Of a stretch of DNA of 64,000 bases, positions 27,174 through 38,230 are shown one piece after another; within the stretch, counting starts at the first letter, position 1; each line of letters opens with the position of its first letter. This stretch comes from Pseudomonas sp. RIT-PI-r (GTDB taxonomy: Bacteria; Pseudomonadota; Gammaproteobacteria; Pseudomonadales; Pseudomonadaceae). The DNA is taken from contig NZ_LIGE01000017.1 of NCBI RefSeq assembly GCF_001297015.1, forward strand, positions 62,001-126,000, written 5' to 3'. The notes beneath the pieces were generated by a model. The model was not told where the DNA came from. It saw only the letters and a program-made list of their open reading frames with translations, and searched no databases. A program made the translations under genes and the position numbers.

Positions 27174-27968
27174 ATGAACAGTAAACACATCGATCTGCTG
27201 GATTTCAGCGAACTGCCATCGGCGGTGTACTTCCGCTACGCCGATTTCAACGCCCATGAATTCGCCGCACCGCACCGTCATCCGTGGGGCACGCTGGAAT
27301 ACGCGGCGCACGGCGTGCTGCACATGGACGTCGACGGCAGCCGCTTTATGTCACCGCCTCAGTACGCGGTGTGGGTGCCGCCGCAGGTCGAGCACAGTTT
27401 CTACAGCCATCAACCGGTCAACTATCGCGCGGTGTGTCTTGATCCCAAGGTCTGCGCCGATTTGCCCCGGCGCGCGTGCACCTTGGCCATCAGCGACATT
27501 CTCAAGGCGATTCTCAAAGATTTCGCCGCCCGCGACGTGAAGATTCCCGAACTTGATGCCGATCAACGGCTGGCGCAGGTTCTGGTCGATCAATTGCAGC
27601 AGGCACCGGTGCATGAGTGTTATCTGCCGTACGCGAGCAGCTCCGGATTGCTGGCAATCCTCGAAACCTTGCAGGCCGAACCGGGCAACAATCAGCCGCT
27701 GGCGCATTGGGCGCTGCAAGTGCACGTCAGCGAACGCACGCTGGCCCGGCAATTCGTTCGGGAACTGGGAATGAGTTTCGGCGAGTGGCGTCAGCGTCTT
27801 CGCTATCTCGCCGCGATCGAGGCGCTGGAAACTACCCGCAGCGTGCAGGAAATTGCCTTCGATCTCGGTTACAGCAGCGGTTCGGCATTTATCGCCATGC
27901 TCGCCCGGCAGGCGGGGTGTACGCCGGAGCAGTATCGCCGTAGCCATCTCGAAGGCAGGAAGGTGTAA
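27174..27968 (+). CDS. AraC-family transcriptional regulator
   Basis: A 264-residue regulator with an N-terminal cupin-like sensor domain (HEFAAPHRHPWGTLEYAAHG, with the metal/ligand-type histidines) and a C-terminal double helix-turn-helix. The second of these is VQEIAFDLGYSSGSAFIAML at about 224-243. The linker and HTH fit the subgroup of AraC proteins that regulate neighbouring transporter genes. It is divergent from the EamA gene. The ligand is unknown. Confidence 0.88.
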   Translation: MNSKHIDLLDFSELPSAVYFRYADFNAHEFAAPHRHPWGTLEYAAHGVLHMDVDGSRFMSPPQYAVWVPPQVEHSFYSHQPVNYRAVCLDPKVCADLPRRACTLAISDILKAILKDFAARDVKIPELDADQRLAQVLVDQLQQAPVHECYLPYASSSGLLAILETLQAEPGNNQPLAHWALQVHVSERTLARQFVRELGMSFGEWRQRLRYLAAIEALETTRSVQEIAFDLGYSSGSAFIAMLARQAGCTPEQYRRSHLEGRKV

Positions 27969-28031
27969 CAAGATTTGGCTACACTCCAGCAGAGGCCGCC
28001 CCCATCGGTGCGGCGACAAGGAGAAAACTCC

Positions 28032-28337
28032 ATGAAGATGTTGCGTGTGCCGTTGTTGATGATTGGTTTGCTCCTGTGTTCCCAGGGTTTCGCCGCCACG
28101 GCGCAACAGAACAAAATGACCACTTGCAATGCCGATGCGACCGCCAAGAGTCTGAAAGGCGATGAGCGCAAAACCTTCATGAGCACCTGCCTCAAGGCAG
28201 CGCCAGCGGCCAACGATGCCAAGGCCCTGACCCCGCAGCAGCAGAAAATGACTACCTGCAACGCCGATGCGAAAACCAAGGCGCTGACCGGCGATGCGCG
28301 CAAGGCGTTCATGAGTGATTGCCTGAAGAAAAAATAA
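28032..28337 (+). CDS. PsiF-repeat protein
   Basis: A 101-residue exported protein with a signal peptide (about 1-23, ending QGFAA) and two PsiF repeats. Each repeat contains KMTTCNADA..K.L.GD.RK.FMS.CLK, so each has a conserved cysteine pair. E. coli PsiF is induced by phosphate starvation, but its function is unknown. The ATG at 28032 has AGGAG upstream. No Pho box was identified. Confidence 0.88.
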   Translation: MKMLRVPLLMIGLLLCSQGFAATAQQNKMTTCNADATAKSLKGDERKTFMSTCLKAAPAANDAKALTPQQQKMTTCNADAKTKALTGDARKAFMSDCLKKK

Positions 28338-28382
28338 CTTGATTCGGTGGGGTAACTGGTCGACGCGTCCGCTTGAGATTTG

Positions 28383-28560
28383 CCCTCACCCTAACCCTCT
28401 CCCAGAGGGAGAGGGAACTGACCGCGGTGTTTCAAGACATTCGTCGACCTGAAAAAACCGGGCGATTATGGATTCCATGTCGCCGGTTCAGTTCACTGGA
28501 TATCCAGAGCATCCCCCAATCGGTTCCCTCTCCCTTTGGGAGAGGGCTAGGGTGAGGGGG
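28383..28560. repeat. Paired repeat, family D (CCTCACCCTAACCCTCTCCC), copy 1
   Basis: A left unit (CCTCACCCTAACCCTCTCCC plus GAGGGAGAGGG) and a right inverted unit (CTCTCCCTTTGGGAGAGGG plus CTAGGGTGAGGGG) flank about 105 bases. Each unit is itself a hairpin. The 306-base gap between psiF and the AI-2E gene holds nothing else that I can identify. Confidence 0.88.
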
Positions 28561-28643
28561 GCTGAAGCACCGCATATTTCTAGTGCTCCCCCCAGAACGC
28601 TGGCAGACTGCCAATCCTTTTACGCCGTTCGTTTTGAGGCTGT

Positions 28644-29657
28644 ATGCCAACGTTTTCTGAGCGTCATGTAGTGTTCTGGGTCAGTTGCATCATCATTTTC
28701 GGCGGTTTGCTGCTGGTGCTGCCGCTGCGCTTGTTGCCCAGTCTGTTGGCCGGTCTGTTGGTCTATGAGCTGGTCAATATGCTCACCCCGCAGTTGCAAC
28801 GGCTGATCGAAGGCCGCCGCGCGCGTTGGCTGGCGGTGGCCTTGCTCGGCACGCTGGTGGTGAGTGTGCTGGCGCTGATCTTCGCCGGCGCGATCAGTTT
28901 TCTCCTGCACGAAGCAGAAAACCCCGGTGCTTCCCTCGATAAATTCATGGGTGTGGTCGACCGCGCGCGCGGGCAATTGCCGCCGTTCATCGATGCTTAT
29001 CTGCCGGCCAGTGCTGCGGAATTTCGCGTGGCGATCGGCGAGTGGATGAGCAAACATCTGTCCGACCTGCAACTGGTCGGCAAGGACGCGGCGCACATGT
29101 TCGTGACGCTGCTGATCGGCATGGTCCTCGGTGCAATTATCGCCTTGCAGCGCATCCCCGACGTGACCAAACGCAAACCGCTGGCCGCCGCGCTGTTCGA
29201 CCGTTTGCACCTGCTGGTGCAGGCGTTTCGCAACATCGTTTTCGCGCAGATCAAGATTTCCCTGCTCAACACCTTCTTCACCGGGATCTTCCTCGCGGTG
29301 ATCCTGCCGATGTTCGGCATCAAGCTGCCGCTGACCAAAACCCTGATTGTGCTGACCTTCCTGCTCGGCCTGCTGCCAGTAATCGGCAACCTGATGTCGA
29401 ACACGCTGATCACCATCGTCGGCCTGTCACTGTCGATCTGGGTGGCGATTGCCGCGCTGGGTTATCTGATCTTTATCCACAAGCTCGAGTACTTCCTCAA
29501 CGCGCGGATTGTCGGCGGGCAGATCAGTGCCAAGTCGTGGGAGTTGCTGCTGGCGATGCTGGTGTTCGAGGCCGCATTCGGCTTGCCGGGGGTGGTGGCG
29601 GGGCCGATTTATTACGCGTATCTGAAGAGTGAGTTGAAGCTGGGCGGGATGGTTTGA
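28644..29657 (+). CDS. AI-2E family transporter
   Basis: A 337-residue inner-membrane protein of the AI-2E transporter family (formerly PerM/UPF0118), with about seven or eight hydrophobic segments. The family C-terminal region LLGLLPVIGNLMSN and GLPGVVAGPIYYAYLKSEL is clear. Members export or exchange various small molecules or ions (some are Na+/H+ exchangers), so AI-2 transport should not be assumed. A GAGG box lies 4-5 bases before the ATG. It stands alone between two repeat elements. Confidence 0.85.
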   Translation: MPTFSERHVVFWVSCIIIFGGLLLVLPLRLLPSLLAGLLVYELVNMLTPQLQRLIEGRRARWLAVALLGTLVVSVLALIFAGAISFLLHEAENPGASLDKFMGVVDRARGQLPPFIDAYLPASAAEFRVAIGEWMSKHLSDLQLVGKDAAHMFVTLLIGMVLGAIIALQRIPDVTKRKPLAAALFDRLHLLVQAFRNIVFAQIKISLLNTFFTGIFLAVILPMFGIKLPLTKTLIVLTFLLGLLPVIGNLMSNTLITIVGLSLSIWVAIAALGYLIFIHKLEYFLNARIVGGQISAKSWELLLAMLVFEAAFGLPGVVAGPIYYAYLKSELKLGGMV

Positions 29658-29686
29658 TCCAAGCCTTGTAGCGCTTGAATGGGCCT

Positions 29687-29771
29687 CTTCGCGAGCAGGC
29701 TCGCTCCCACATTTTGAGCGCATTCCTTCAGTTGAAATGCAATCCAGTGTGGGAGCGAGCCTGCTCGCGAA
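29687..29771. repeat. Paired REP-type inverted repeat, family B', copy 2
   Basis: Inverted GTGGGAGCGAGCCTGCTCGC arms flank about 39 bases between two convergent genes. The arms match the element at 2149-2237. Confidence 0.9.
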
Positions 29772-29792
29772 TGGCGCGACGCCGATTTCAGG

Positions 29793-31067
29793 TCAGGCCA
29801 TGGCGCCATAGCGTTTCATGGCTTCAATCGCCAGTCCGCTACCAATGCTGCCAAAGATATTCCCTTCAACATGCCGCGCCTTCGGCAGCATCGCCGAGAC
29901 GCTGTTGCGCAGCGCCGGAATACCGCTCGAACCACCCGTGAAGAACACCGTGTCGACCTGATCCACCGCCACACCGGCATCGTTCAACAGCTGCGTAACA
30001 CTGCCACGCACTCGCTCCAGCAACGCATCGATCGCCGATTCAAACAGCGCGCGGGTCAGTTCAACACTCAGCCCGGGTTCAATGCGATCCAGCGGCACAT
30101 GGCGGCTGTCGGTGTGGGTCAACTGGATCTTGGTTTCTTCCACTTCCATCGCCAACCAGTGCCCGGCGCGCTGTTCGATCAACTTGAACAAGCGATCGAT
30201 GCCGCCGGTGTCTTCGATGTCGTAGCGCATGCTGCCCAGCGCCAGGCTGGATTTCTGCGAGTACACCGAGTTGATGGTGTGCCAGGTGGCCAGGTTCATG
30301 TGGTGGCTGGTCGGCATATAGGCGCCGCTCTTCATGCGGCTGCCGTAGCCGAACAGCGGCATCAGGCCTTGCAGGCTCAACTGTTTGTCGAAGTCGGTAC
30401 CGCCGATGTGCACACCGCCGGTGGCGAGAATGTCATCGTGACGGTTATCGAAACCGCGACGCTCCGGCGACAGGCGCACCAGCGAGAAGTCGGAGGTACC
30501 ACCGCCGATGTCGACGATCAGCACCAGCTCTTCTTTCTCGATGGTCGACTCGTAGTCGAAGGCCGCTGCAATCGGCTCGTACTGGAAGGAGACTTCCTTG
30601 AAACCGATCTTCCTGGCCACGTCGACCAGGGTGTCTTCGGCTTCCTGGTCGGCCAGCGGATCGTCATCGACGAAGAACACCGGACGGCCGAGCACCACTT
30701 GTTCGAATTCCCGACCGGCGGCGGTTTCCGCACGGCTCTTCAACTGGCCGATGAACAGGCCGAGCAAGTCCTTGAACGGCATCGCCGTGCCGAGCACGCT
30801 GGTGTCGTGCTTGATCAGCTTGGAACCGAGCAGGCTCTTCAACGAGCGCATCAGCCGGCCTTCATAACCTTCCAGGTACTCGTGCAGCGCCAGACGACCG
30901 TAAACCGGGCGGCGTTCCTCGATGTTGAAGAAGACCACCGACGGCAGGGTGATCTTGTCGTCTTCCAGCGCGATCATCGTTTCCATGCCGGGGCGCAGCC
31001 AGCCGACGGTGGAGTTGGACGTGCCGAAGTCGATACCGCAGGCACGGGCTGGAGAGGCGTCTTTCAT
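29793..31067 (-). CDS. yegD: YegD-like Hsp70-family ATPase (no substrate-binding domain)
   Basis: A 424-residue protein that is only the actin-like ATPase half of an Hsp70. Phosphate 1 is GIDFGTSNSTVG (11-22), phosphate 2 is VDIGGGTSDFSLV (about 194-206), and the adenosine-site FFTGGSSGIPALR lies near 378. DnaK has about 640 residues. The peptide-binding domain is absent here, as in E. coli YegD. The role is unknown. It is divergent from the J-domain gene cbpA, and the gap 31068-31358 shows no gene and no clear heat-shock promoter. Confidence 0.9.
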   Translation of the reverse strand: MKDASPARACGIDFGTSNSTVGWLRPGMETMIALEDDKITLPSVVFFNIEERRPVYGRLALHEYLEGYEGRLMRSLKSLLGSKLIKHDTSVLGTAMPFKDLLGLFIGQLKSRAETAAGREFEQVVLGRPVFFVDDDPLADQEAEDTLVDVARKIGFKEVSFQYEPIAAAFDYESTIEKEELVLIVDIGGGTSDFSLVRLSPERRGFDNRHDDILATGGVHIGGTDFDKQLSLQGLMPLFGYGSRMKSGAYMPTSHHMNLATWHTINSVYSQKSSLALGSMRYDIEDTGGIDRLFKLIEQRAGHWLAMEVEETKIQLTHTDSRHVPLDRIEPGLSVELTRALFESAIDALLERVRGSVTQLLNDAGVAVDQVDTVFFTGGSSGIPALRNSVSAMLPKARHVEGNIFGSIGSGLAIEAMKRYGAMA

Positions 31068-31358
31068 GTCTTTCGGTTCCGGTCAAAAAAACGGCCGCGC
31101 AGTGTATGTCAGTGCGCGCCAGATTCGAAGGCCGGTCATCTGCTATTTCACGACTAAACTGCTTGAAACTCGCAGCTTTGCCCCAAACTTGCTGGCATGG
31201 GCCGGCAGAACCACCGGCGGTCGCAAGAACCGCCGTCCACTGCCGATAAACTTCTGTTGCGCCACCCGGTCACAACCTTGAGATCGGTCAACCTGGCACG
31301 CGCGAATCGGCGCATGCTGGCATCGGCGCGAAATCGATAACGGATGGTGATTCCTTCA

Positions 31359-32309
31359 ATGGACTTCAAAGACTATTACAAGATACTCGGCGTGGAGCCG
31401 ACAGCAGACGACAAGGCAATCAAGGCTGCCTATCGCAAGCTGGCGCGCAAATACCACCCCGATGTCAGCAAGGAAAAGGACGCCGAGGCCAAATTCAAAG
31501 ACGCCTCGGAAGCCTATGAAGCGCTGAAAAGCGCCGACAAACGCGCCGAGTACGACGAGCTGCGCCGCTATGGCCAGCACGGTCAGCCGTTCCAGGGGCC
31601 ACCGGGCTGGCAGAGCCGAGGCGGCTTTGGCGGTGGCGGTGGCGACACCGGCGACTTCTCGGACTTCTTCAGTTCGATCTTCGGCAATCGCGGCCCCGGT
31701 TTCGGTGGCGGCGAAGGTCGGCAACAACGCAGTGCAGGGCGCCGAGGGCAAGACGTGGAAATGGAACTGCCGATCTTCCTCGAGGAGACGCTCGCTAACG
31801 AATCGAAGAAAGTCACCTTCCAGGTGCCGCAATACAACGCCAACGGCCAGCACGTCAGCAACACCAGCAAGAGCCTGAACGTGAAGATCCCGGCGGGCGT
31901 GACCGACGGCGAGCGCATTCGCCTCAAGGGTCAGGGCGCGCCGGGTATCGGTGGCGGGGCCAATGGTGACCTGTACCTGACCATTCGTTTTGCGCCGCAC
32001 CCGAAATTCGATGTCGAAGGTGAAAACCTCATCATCACCTTGCCGCTGGCGCCTTGGGAATTGGCATTGGGCACGGAAGTAGCCGTGCCGACCCTGACCG
32101 GCAAGATCAACCTCAAGGTGCCGGCCGGTAGCCAGAATGGCCAGCGCATGCGCGCCAAGGGGCATGGCTTGAAAAACAAGGCTGGTGAGCGCGGTTACTT
32201 GTTTGTGCAGCTCAAAGCGGTGATGCCGAAAGCGGCCGACGACGAGGTAAAGGCGCTGTGGCAGGAACTGGCGAAGAAAGCCGCTTTCAATCCGCGAGAG
32301 AACTTCTGA
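31359..32309 (+). CDS. cbpA: Curved-DNA-binding J-domain co-chaperone CbpA
   Basis: A 316-residue type II DnaJ homologue. The J domain is at 1-70 with the HPD motif at 33-35. A Gly/Phe-rich linker follows ([20 protein letters not shown]), then two beta-sandwich C-terminal domains, with no zinc finger between them. CbpA stimulates DnaK and binds curved DNA in stationary phase. I start it at [10 protein letters not shown] (31359), the standard N-terminus. It is followed after 23 bases by its inhibitor gene cbpM. Confidence 0.93.
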   Translation: MDFKDYYKILGVEPTADDKAIKAAYRKLARKYHPDVSKEKDAEAKFKDASEAYEALKSADKRAEYDELRRYGQHGQPFQGPPGWQSRGGFGGGGGDTGDFSDFFSSIFGNRGPGFGGGEGRQQRSAGRRGQDVEMELPIFLEETLANESKKVTFQVPQYNANGQHVSNTSKSLNVKIPAGVTDGERIRLKGQGAPGIGGGANGDLYLTIRFAPHPKFDVEGENLIITLPLAPWELALGTEVAVPTLTGKINLKVPAGSQNGQRMRAKGHGLKNKAGERGYLFVQLKAVMPKAADDEVKALWQELAKKAAFNPRENF

Positions 32310-32332
32310 AACCGACGACGGAGTAGCCCATC

Positions 32333-32638
32333 ATGAGCAGCCCCCTGATCGTTCAACTGGACCTGGCAGAATTCTGTGAGGCGGCCGATTTGTCGGACGT
32401 CTACGTGATCGAAATCGTCGAACACGGCATCCTCGAACCTCAGGGCGCACAGCCCCGGGAATGGCGCTTCACCGATTACGAATTGGCCCTGGCCAAGCGT
32501 GCGGCGAAGTTGCGCCGTGATCTGGAGCTGGAGTGGGAAGGGGTTGCGCTGGCGCTGGATCTGCTGGAAGAGGTGCGCGAATTGCGCGCCGAGAACCGTA
32601 TGCTCAAACAACGCCTGGCACGCTTGGTAATCGAATAA
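32333..32638 (+). CDS. cbpM: Chaperone modulator CbpM
   Basis: A 101-residue protein of the MerR-like CbpM family, which binds the J domain of CbpA and blocks its activity. The LAEFCEAADLSDVYVIEIVE start and the C-terminal coiled region (LDLLEEVRELRAENRMLKQR) fit. It is the second gene of a cbpA-cbpM operon that ends at a Rho-independent terminator past a REP pair. Confidence 0.9.
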   Translation: MSSPLIVQLDLAEFCEAADLSDVYVIEIVEHGILEPQGAQPREWRFTDYELALAKRAAKLRRDLELEWEGVALALDLLEEVRELRAENRMLKQRLARLVIE

Positions 32639-32642
32639 CCCA

Positions 32643-32727
32643 TGTAGGAGCTGCCGAAGGCTGCGATCTTTTGATCTTGATCTTAAAAAACAAGATTAAA
32701 AGATCGCAGCCTTCGGCAGCTCCTACA
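32643..32727. repeat. Paired REP-type inverted repeat, family A, copy 5
   Basis: Almost perfect inverted arms (GTAGGAGCTGCCGAAGGCTG plus CGATCTTTT) flank about 25 AT-rich bases, between convergent cbpM and ureC. It is very similar to the copy at 36417, including the GATCTTGATCTT spacer. Confidence 0.93.
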
Positions 32728-32742
32728 GGGATCGGTATACGC

Positions 32743-32779
32743 AGGCCCTTGTACTCGCGGGTCTCGAAGGGCCTTTTTT
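32743..32779 (+). terminator. Rho-independent terminator after cbpM
   Basis: AGGCCCTT (32743-32750) pairs with AAGGGCCT (32767-32774), followed by six T. It works for the rightward cbpA-cbpM operon and touches the end of leftward ureC. Confidence 0.82.
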
Positions 32780-32781
32780 GG

Positions 32782-34482
32782 TTAGAACAGGAAGTACCGC
32801 TGTGCCATCGGCAATGTTTCCGCCGGCTCACACCACAGCAGCACACCATCAGCCTTGACCTGATACGTCTGCGGATCAACATCGATGTTCGGCAGATAGT
32901 CGTTGTGAATCAGATCGGTTTTCTGCACATCCCGGCATCCCTTCACCACGCCGATTTTCTTCTTCAACCCCAACGCTTCCGGCAACCCGGCCTCCTGCGC
33001 CGCCTGGCTGATGAAGGTCAGGCTGGTAGCGTGCAACGAGCCGCCGTAGCTGGCGAACATCGGGCGGTAGTGCACCGGTTGCGGGGTCGGGATCGACGCG
33101 TTGGCGTCGCCCATCAGACTCGCGGCAATCGCGCCACCCTTGAGGATCAGTGTCGGTTTCACGCCGAAAAACGCCGGACGCCAGAGCACCAGATCCGCCC
33201 ACTTGCCGACTTCGATCGAACCGACTTCATGGCTGATGCCGTGGGTGATCGCCGGGTTGATGGTGTACTTGGCGATGTAGCGCTTGGCGCGGAAATTGTC
33301 GTTGCCTTCGCCATCCTGAGGTAGCGGGCCGCGCTGTTTTTTCATCTTGTCGGCGGTCTGCCAGGTGCGTGTGATGACTTCGCCGACACGACCCATGGCC
33401 TGGCTGTCGGAGCTGATCATCGAGAACGCGCCGAGGTCGTGGAGGATGTCTTCGGCGGCAATCGTTTCGCGGCGGATGCGACTTTCGGCGAAGGCTACGT
33501 CTTCGGCAATGCTCGGGTCGAGGTGGTGGCAGACCATCAGCATGTCGAGGTGTTCGTCGATGGTGTTGCGCGTGAACGGCCGGGTCGGGTTGGTCGAACT
33601 TGGCAGCACGTTGGGGAAACCGCAGGCCTTGATGATGTCTGGCGCGTGACCGCCGCCGGCACCTTCGGTGTGATAGGTGTGAATGGTGCGGCCCTTGAAC
33701 GCGCCGAGGGTGGTTTCGACGAAACCGGACTCGTTGAGGGTGTCGGTATGGATCGCCACCTGCACGTCGAACTGATCAGCGACGCTCAGGCAATTGTCGA
33801 TGCTCGCCGGCGTGGTGCCCCAGTCTTCGTGCAACTTGAGGCCGATGGCGCCAGCCTTGACCTGTTCGATCAATGGCTCCGGCAGGCTGGCGTTGCCTTT
33901 GCCGGTGAGGCCGATGTTCATCGGGAACGCATCGGCCGCCTGGAGCATGCGCGCCAGGTGCCACGGCCCGGAGGTGCAAGTGGTGGCGTTGGTGCCGGTG
34001 GCAGGTCCCGTGCCACCGCCGATCATGGTGGTGACGCCGCTCATCAGCGCTTCTTCGATCTGCTGTGGGCAGATGAAGTGAATGTGCGTGTCGATGCCGC
34101 CGGCGGTGAGGATCATGCCCTCGCCGGCAATCACTTCGGTGCCGGCGCCGATGGCGATGGTCACGTTGGGCTGCACGTCCGGGTTGCCGGCCTTGCCGAT
34201 GGCGGCGATGCGGCCGTCCTTGAGGCCGACGTCGGCTTTGACGATGCCCCAGTGGTCGATGATCAGCGCGTTGGTGATCAGCGTGTCGACCACTTCGGCG
34301 GCCAATAGTTGGCTTTGGCCCTGGCCGTCGCGGATGACTTTGCCGCCGCCGAATTTGACTTCTTCGCCGTAGGTGGTGAAGTCTTTTTCGACCTCGATCC
34401 ACAGCTCGGTGTCGGCCAGGCGCACCTTGTCGCCGACGGTGGGGCCGAACATGTCGGCGTAGGCTTGTCTGGAGATTTTCAT
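32782..34482 (-). CDS. ureC: Urease alpha subunit UreC
   Basis: The 566-residue catalytic subunit hydrolyses urea to ammonia and carbamate in the cytosol. All nickel-site residues are present, numbered one less than in Klebsiella: His133 and His135 (DTHIHF), the carbamylated Lys216 (GLKLHED) with His218, His245, His271 and Asp359. The flap Cys318-His319 (MVCHH) is also present. I start at [10 protein letters not shown] (34482), with a GAAGGA box upstream. A longer open frame reads into the repeat. Last structural gene of the leftward urt-ure operon, it is separated from ureB by a family D repeat. Confidence 0.97.
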   Translation of the reverse strand: MKISRQAYADMFGPTVGDKVRLADTELWIEVEKDFTTYGEEVKFGGGKVIRDGQGQSQLLAAEVVDTLITNALIIDHWGIVKADVGLKDGRIAAIGKAGNPDVQPNVTIAIGAGTEVIAGEGMILTAGGIDTHIHFICPQQIEEALMSGVTTMIGGGTGPATGTNATTCTSGPWHLARMLQAADAFPMNIGLTGKGNASLPEPLIEQVKAGAIGLKLHEDWGTTPASIDNCLSVADQFDVQVAIHTDTLNESGFVETTLGAFKGRTIHTYHTEGAGGGHAPDIIKACGFPNVLPSSTNPTRPFTRNTIDEHLDMLMVCHHLDPSIAEDVAFAESRIRRETIAAEDILHDLGAFSMISSDSQAMGRVGEVITRTWQTADKMKKQRGPLPQDGEGNDNFRAKRYIAKYTINPAITHGISHEVGSIEVGKWADLVLWRPAFFGVKPTLILKGGAIAASLMGDANASIPTPQPVHYRPMFASYGGSLHATSLTFISQAAQEAGLPEALGLKKKIGVVKGCRDVQKTDLIHNDYLPNIDVDPQTYQVKADGVLLWCEPAETLPMAQRYFLF

Positions 34483-34517
34483 GCAGCGTCCTTCAGGAGA
34501 ATAGTGGTGAGCCATCG

Positions 34518-34665
34518 ACCCTCACCCTAGCCCTCTCCCAGAGGGAGAGGGGACTGATCGCGGGTTTCTTTCGACAGACATCGACCTGAAATATCGAGTC
34601 GAACTCAGGATCGGAAAAGCCCCCATTCGGCTCCCTCTCCCTCGGGAGAGGGCTGGGGTGAGGGG
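34518..34665. repeat. Paired repeat, family D, copy 2
   Basis: The CCTCACCCTAGCCCTCTCCC unit and its inverted partner (CTCCCTCGGGAGAGGGCTGG and onward) flank about 75 bases, between ureB and ureC inside the operon. Confidence 0.88.
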
Positions 34666-34683
34666 CAGCGGTGCACGCAGATG

Positions 34684-34988
34684 TCAGAGGTCACCCATGC
34701 CCCGTCCGGCAAAGCCGAACACCCGCCGATGCCCGGCGTAATCGACCAGCTCAACCTCACGGCTCTGCCCCGGCTCAAAACGCACCGCCGTGCCCGCCGG
34801 AATATTCAGGCGCATGCCACGGCTCGCTGCGCGATCGAAGGTCAGCGCGTCGTTGGTTTCAAAAAAGTGATAGTGCGAACCGACCTGAATCGGCCGGTCG
34901 CCGCTGTTGGCGACTTTCAGGCTGATGGTGCGGCGGCCGACGTTGAGTTCGATGTCGCCGGGCTGGATCTGGTACTCGCCAGGAATCA

Positions 34989-34989
<1 letters not shown>
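34684..34989 (-). CDS. ureB: Urease beta subunit UreB
   Basis: A 101-residue structural subunit of urease. The N-terminus [19 protein letters not shown] and the segment [18 protein letters not shown] are typical. Its start overlaps the stop of the preceding acetyltransferase gene (TGATG), with AAGGAG 7 bases upstream. Confidence 0.96.
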
Positions 34990-36061
<1,072 letters not shown>

Positions 36062-36070
36062 GGCGCGGCC

Positions 36071-36373
36071 TCAAACGATCGGTTGGTGGACGGTGACCAG
36101 TTTGGTGCCGTCGGGGAACGTCGCTTCGACCTGGATTTCCGGGATCATTTCCGCGATGCCTTCCATCACTTGTTCGCGGCTGAGCAGGGTGGTGCCGAAG
36201 TGCATCAGCTCGGCCACCGTCTGGCCGTCACGGGCGCCTTCGAGCAGGGCTGCGGAGATGTAGGCCATGGCTTCCGGGTAATTGAGTTTCACGCCGCGTG
36301 CCAACCGCCGCTCGGCGACGAGGCCGGCGGTGAAGATCAGCAGCTTGTCTTTTTCGCGTGGGGTCAGGTCCAT
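36071..36373 (-). CDS. ureA: Urease gamma subunit UreA
   Basis: A 100-residue structural subunit. [20 protein letters not shown] and the C-terminal [13 protein letters not shown] are family standards. Ribosome binding site weak (GGA). It is separated from ureD by a REP pair and followed by two acetyltransferase genes before ureB. Confidence 0.96.
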   Translation of the reverse strand: MDLTPREKDKLLIFTAGLVAERRLARGVKLNYPEAMAYISAALLEGARDGQTVAELMHFGTTLLSREQVMEGIAEMIPEIQVEATFPDGTKLVTVHQPIV

Positions 36374-36416
36374 TGTGGGAATCCAATATCGGCAGTTAAA
36401 AATGATGTCGTACACC

Positions 36417-36501
36417 TGTAGGAGCTGCCGAAGGCTGCGATCTTTTGATCTTGATCTTTAAAAACAAAATCAAAAGATCGCAGCCTTCGGCAGCTCCTAC
36501 A
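36417..36501. repeat. Paired REP-type inverted repeat, family A, copy 6
   Basis: Near-perfect inverted arms flank about 25 bases with the GATCTTGATCTTT spacer, between ureD and ureA within the leftward operon. Confidence 0.93.
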
Positions 36502-36513
36502 GGGCAATGCATT

Positions 36514-37353
36514 TCAGGTGTTCCAGATTCGGGGCGGCTGAGCTTCGCGGCCCAGCAGCACCGGTCGCAGCAAGCGCCATAAATCGATGAGCCAGGCGCG
36601 GGCGAGCAGTGCCTCACTGGCCAGACAACGAGCCACCAGAAGCCCCGGCAATTGAGTCAGATCCCCGCGTAATTCGTGCCCCAGCGAGCGGCAACGCTCA
36701 AGCAACTCGGCATCAATCTCACCGGTGACCAACAACGTCGCAAACACCGGATGACCATCCAGCCCGATCGGCGAATCAAGCAAACCGTCGTCACCGACAA
36801 TGCGCTGACGTTCATGCCAGAGCAATCGACCATCACGGCGAATATCCAAATGCGCCTGAAAATGCCCACGGTCAAAACGTTCGCCACTGGCCGGGCGACC
36901 CAGCGCCACGACGTCCCAGTAGAAAAGCCGCGCATCGCCTTCAAGTTCGATCGAGGTCGTCAATTCGGCCTGCGCTGCGCTGAAGACGATGGTCTCCTGC
37001 GGCAGCCATTCCAGCGTCGCCCCTGCCGCCACTTTCAAGTCGAGCTGCTGATAAGCCGGCCCCCCGGCGCGATACCACTTGGCCGCTCCGGGGCTGGTGA
37101 TCTGCGCCCAGGCGTCTTGCTCGACGCGGGCGCTGATGTCCAGTCGATCACCGCCGGCAATCCCGCCCGGTGGGTGGACGATGATGTGCTGACAGACTTC
37201 AGGACCTTCGGCATACAGGTGCTTTTGCACCCGCAGCGGGCCGAGGTGGCGGCGCATGACCGGGCGCGTGCAATCGCCGAAACGGGCGTAAGCGAGTTCC
37301 AGCTCGGCGTGCCAGCTGGGGGTAAACAGGGCAGGTGCAACAGTCGAATTCAT
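36514..37353 (-). CDS. ureD: Urease accessory protein UreD
   Basis: A 279-residue scaffold that binds apo-urease and the UreF-UreG complex during nickel insertion. Family segments include [40 protein letters not shown] and the C-terminal region LLVARCLA. It begins 43 bases after the urtE stop, which suggests that it continues the urt transcript. Confidence 0.95.
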   Translation of the reverse strand: MNSTVAPALFTPSWHAELELAYARFGDCTRPVMRRHLGPLRVQKHLYAEGPEVCQHIIVHPPGGIAGGDRLDISARVEQDAWAQITSPGAAKWYRAGGPAYQQLDLKVAAGATLEWLPQETIVFSAAQAELTTSIELEGDARLFYWDVVALGRPASGERFDRGHFQAHLDIRRDGRLLWHERQRIVGDDGLLDSPIGLDGHPVFATLLVTGEIDAELLERCRSLGHELRGDLTQLPGLLVARCLASEALLARAWLIDLWRLLRPVLLGREAQPPRIWNT

Positions 37354-37396
37354 GGTGTGTAATTATCGTTAGGAAGCTACAGATTAGTTCGTTGTA

Positions 37397-38095
37397 CTAG
37401 ATCGTTACCAGCCCGCGTACACCCTCGGCCTCCATATTTTCACCGCGCCCCTGTTGCACGATTTCGCCCCGCGACATCACCAGGTATTGATCGGCCAGTT
37501 CCGCGGCGAAATCGTAGAACTGCTCGACCAGCAGAATCGCCATGTCACCGCGTTCCGCGAGTTTCTTGATCACCGCGCCGATCTCCTTGATCACCGACGG
37601 TTGAATGCCTTCGGTGGGTTCATCAAGGATCAGCAAACGGGGGCGGCTGGCCAATGCGCGGCCAATCGCCAACTGCTGTTGCTGACCGCCAGACAGATCG
37701 CCGCCGCGACGCTGCTTCATTTGTAGCAGCACCGGGAACAATTCATAAATGAAACCTGGGACTTCTTTGGCTTCGCTGCCGGGAAAACGCGACAGGCCCA
37801 TCAACAGATTCTCTTCCACGGTCAGGCGTCCGAAGATCTCGCGGCCCTGCGGCACATAGGCGATCCCGGCGTGAACCCGCTGATGCGGCTTGAACGTGGT
37901 GATCGGTTTGCCTTCCCAGTTCACCGTGCCTTCTTTGGCCGGCAACAGGCCCATCAGGCATTTGAGCAGAGTGGTTTTACCCACACCGTTACGGCCGAGC
38001 AGGCAGGTGACTTCGCCGACCTTCACGTCGAAAGACAGGCCACGCAGGATGTGGCTACCGCCGTAGTACTGGTGCAGCTTGTCGACTTGCAGCAT
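37397..38095 (-). CDS. urtE: Urea ABC transporter ATP-binding protein UrtE
   Basis: A 232-residue ABC ATPase of the urea importer. Walker A is GRNGVGKTT (34-42), the signature is LSGGQQQQLAIGRAL and Walker B is LLILDEPTEGIQP, the last typical of UrtE. The ATG at 38095 has GGGAG 9 bases upstream. An in-frame TTG two codons earlier is less likely. A repeat of family E separates it from urtD. Confidence 0.95.
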   Translation of the reverse strand: MLQVDKLHQYYGGSHILRGLSFDVKVGEVTCLLGRNGVGKTTLLKCLMGLLPAKEGTVNWEGKPITTFKPHQRVHAGIAYVPQGREIFGRLTVEENLLMGLSRFPGSEAKEVPGFIYELFPVLLQMKQRRGGDLSGGQQQQLAIGRALASRPRLLILDEPTEGIQPSVIKEIGAVIKKLAERGDMAILLVEQFYDFAAELADQYLVMSRGEIVQQGRGENMEAEGVRGLVTI

Positions 38096-38114
38096 TTCCA
38101 AAATCTCCCTCGAT

Positions 38115-38224
38115 GATCGTTCCCACGCTCTGCGTGGGAACGCATCCCGTGACGCTCTGCGTCACATGACGGCGGACGCAGAGCGTCCATGGCGGTATTC
38201 CCACGCAGAGCGTGGGAACGATCC
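38115..38224. repeat. Inverted repeat, family E (CGTTCCCACGCTCTGCGTGG)
   Basis: Outer arms ATCGTTCCCACGCTCTGCG and its complement close a 110-base element, with an inner pair of GACGCTCTGCGTC-type hairpins. It is located between urtD and urtE. Only one copy in this window. Confidence 0.9.
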
Positions 38225-38230
38225 AGGTCT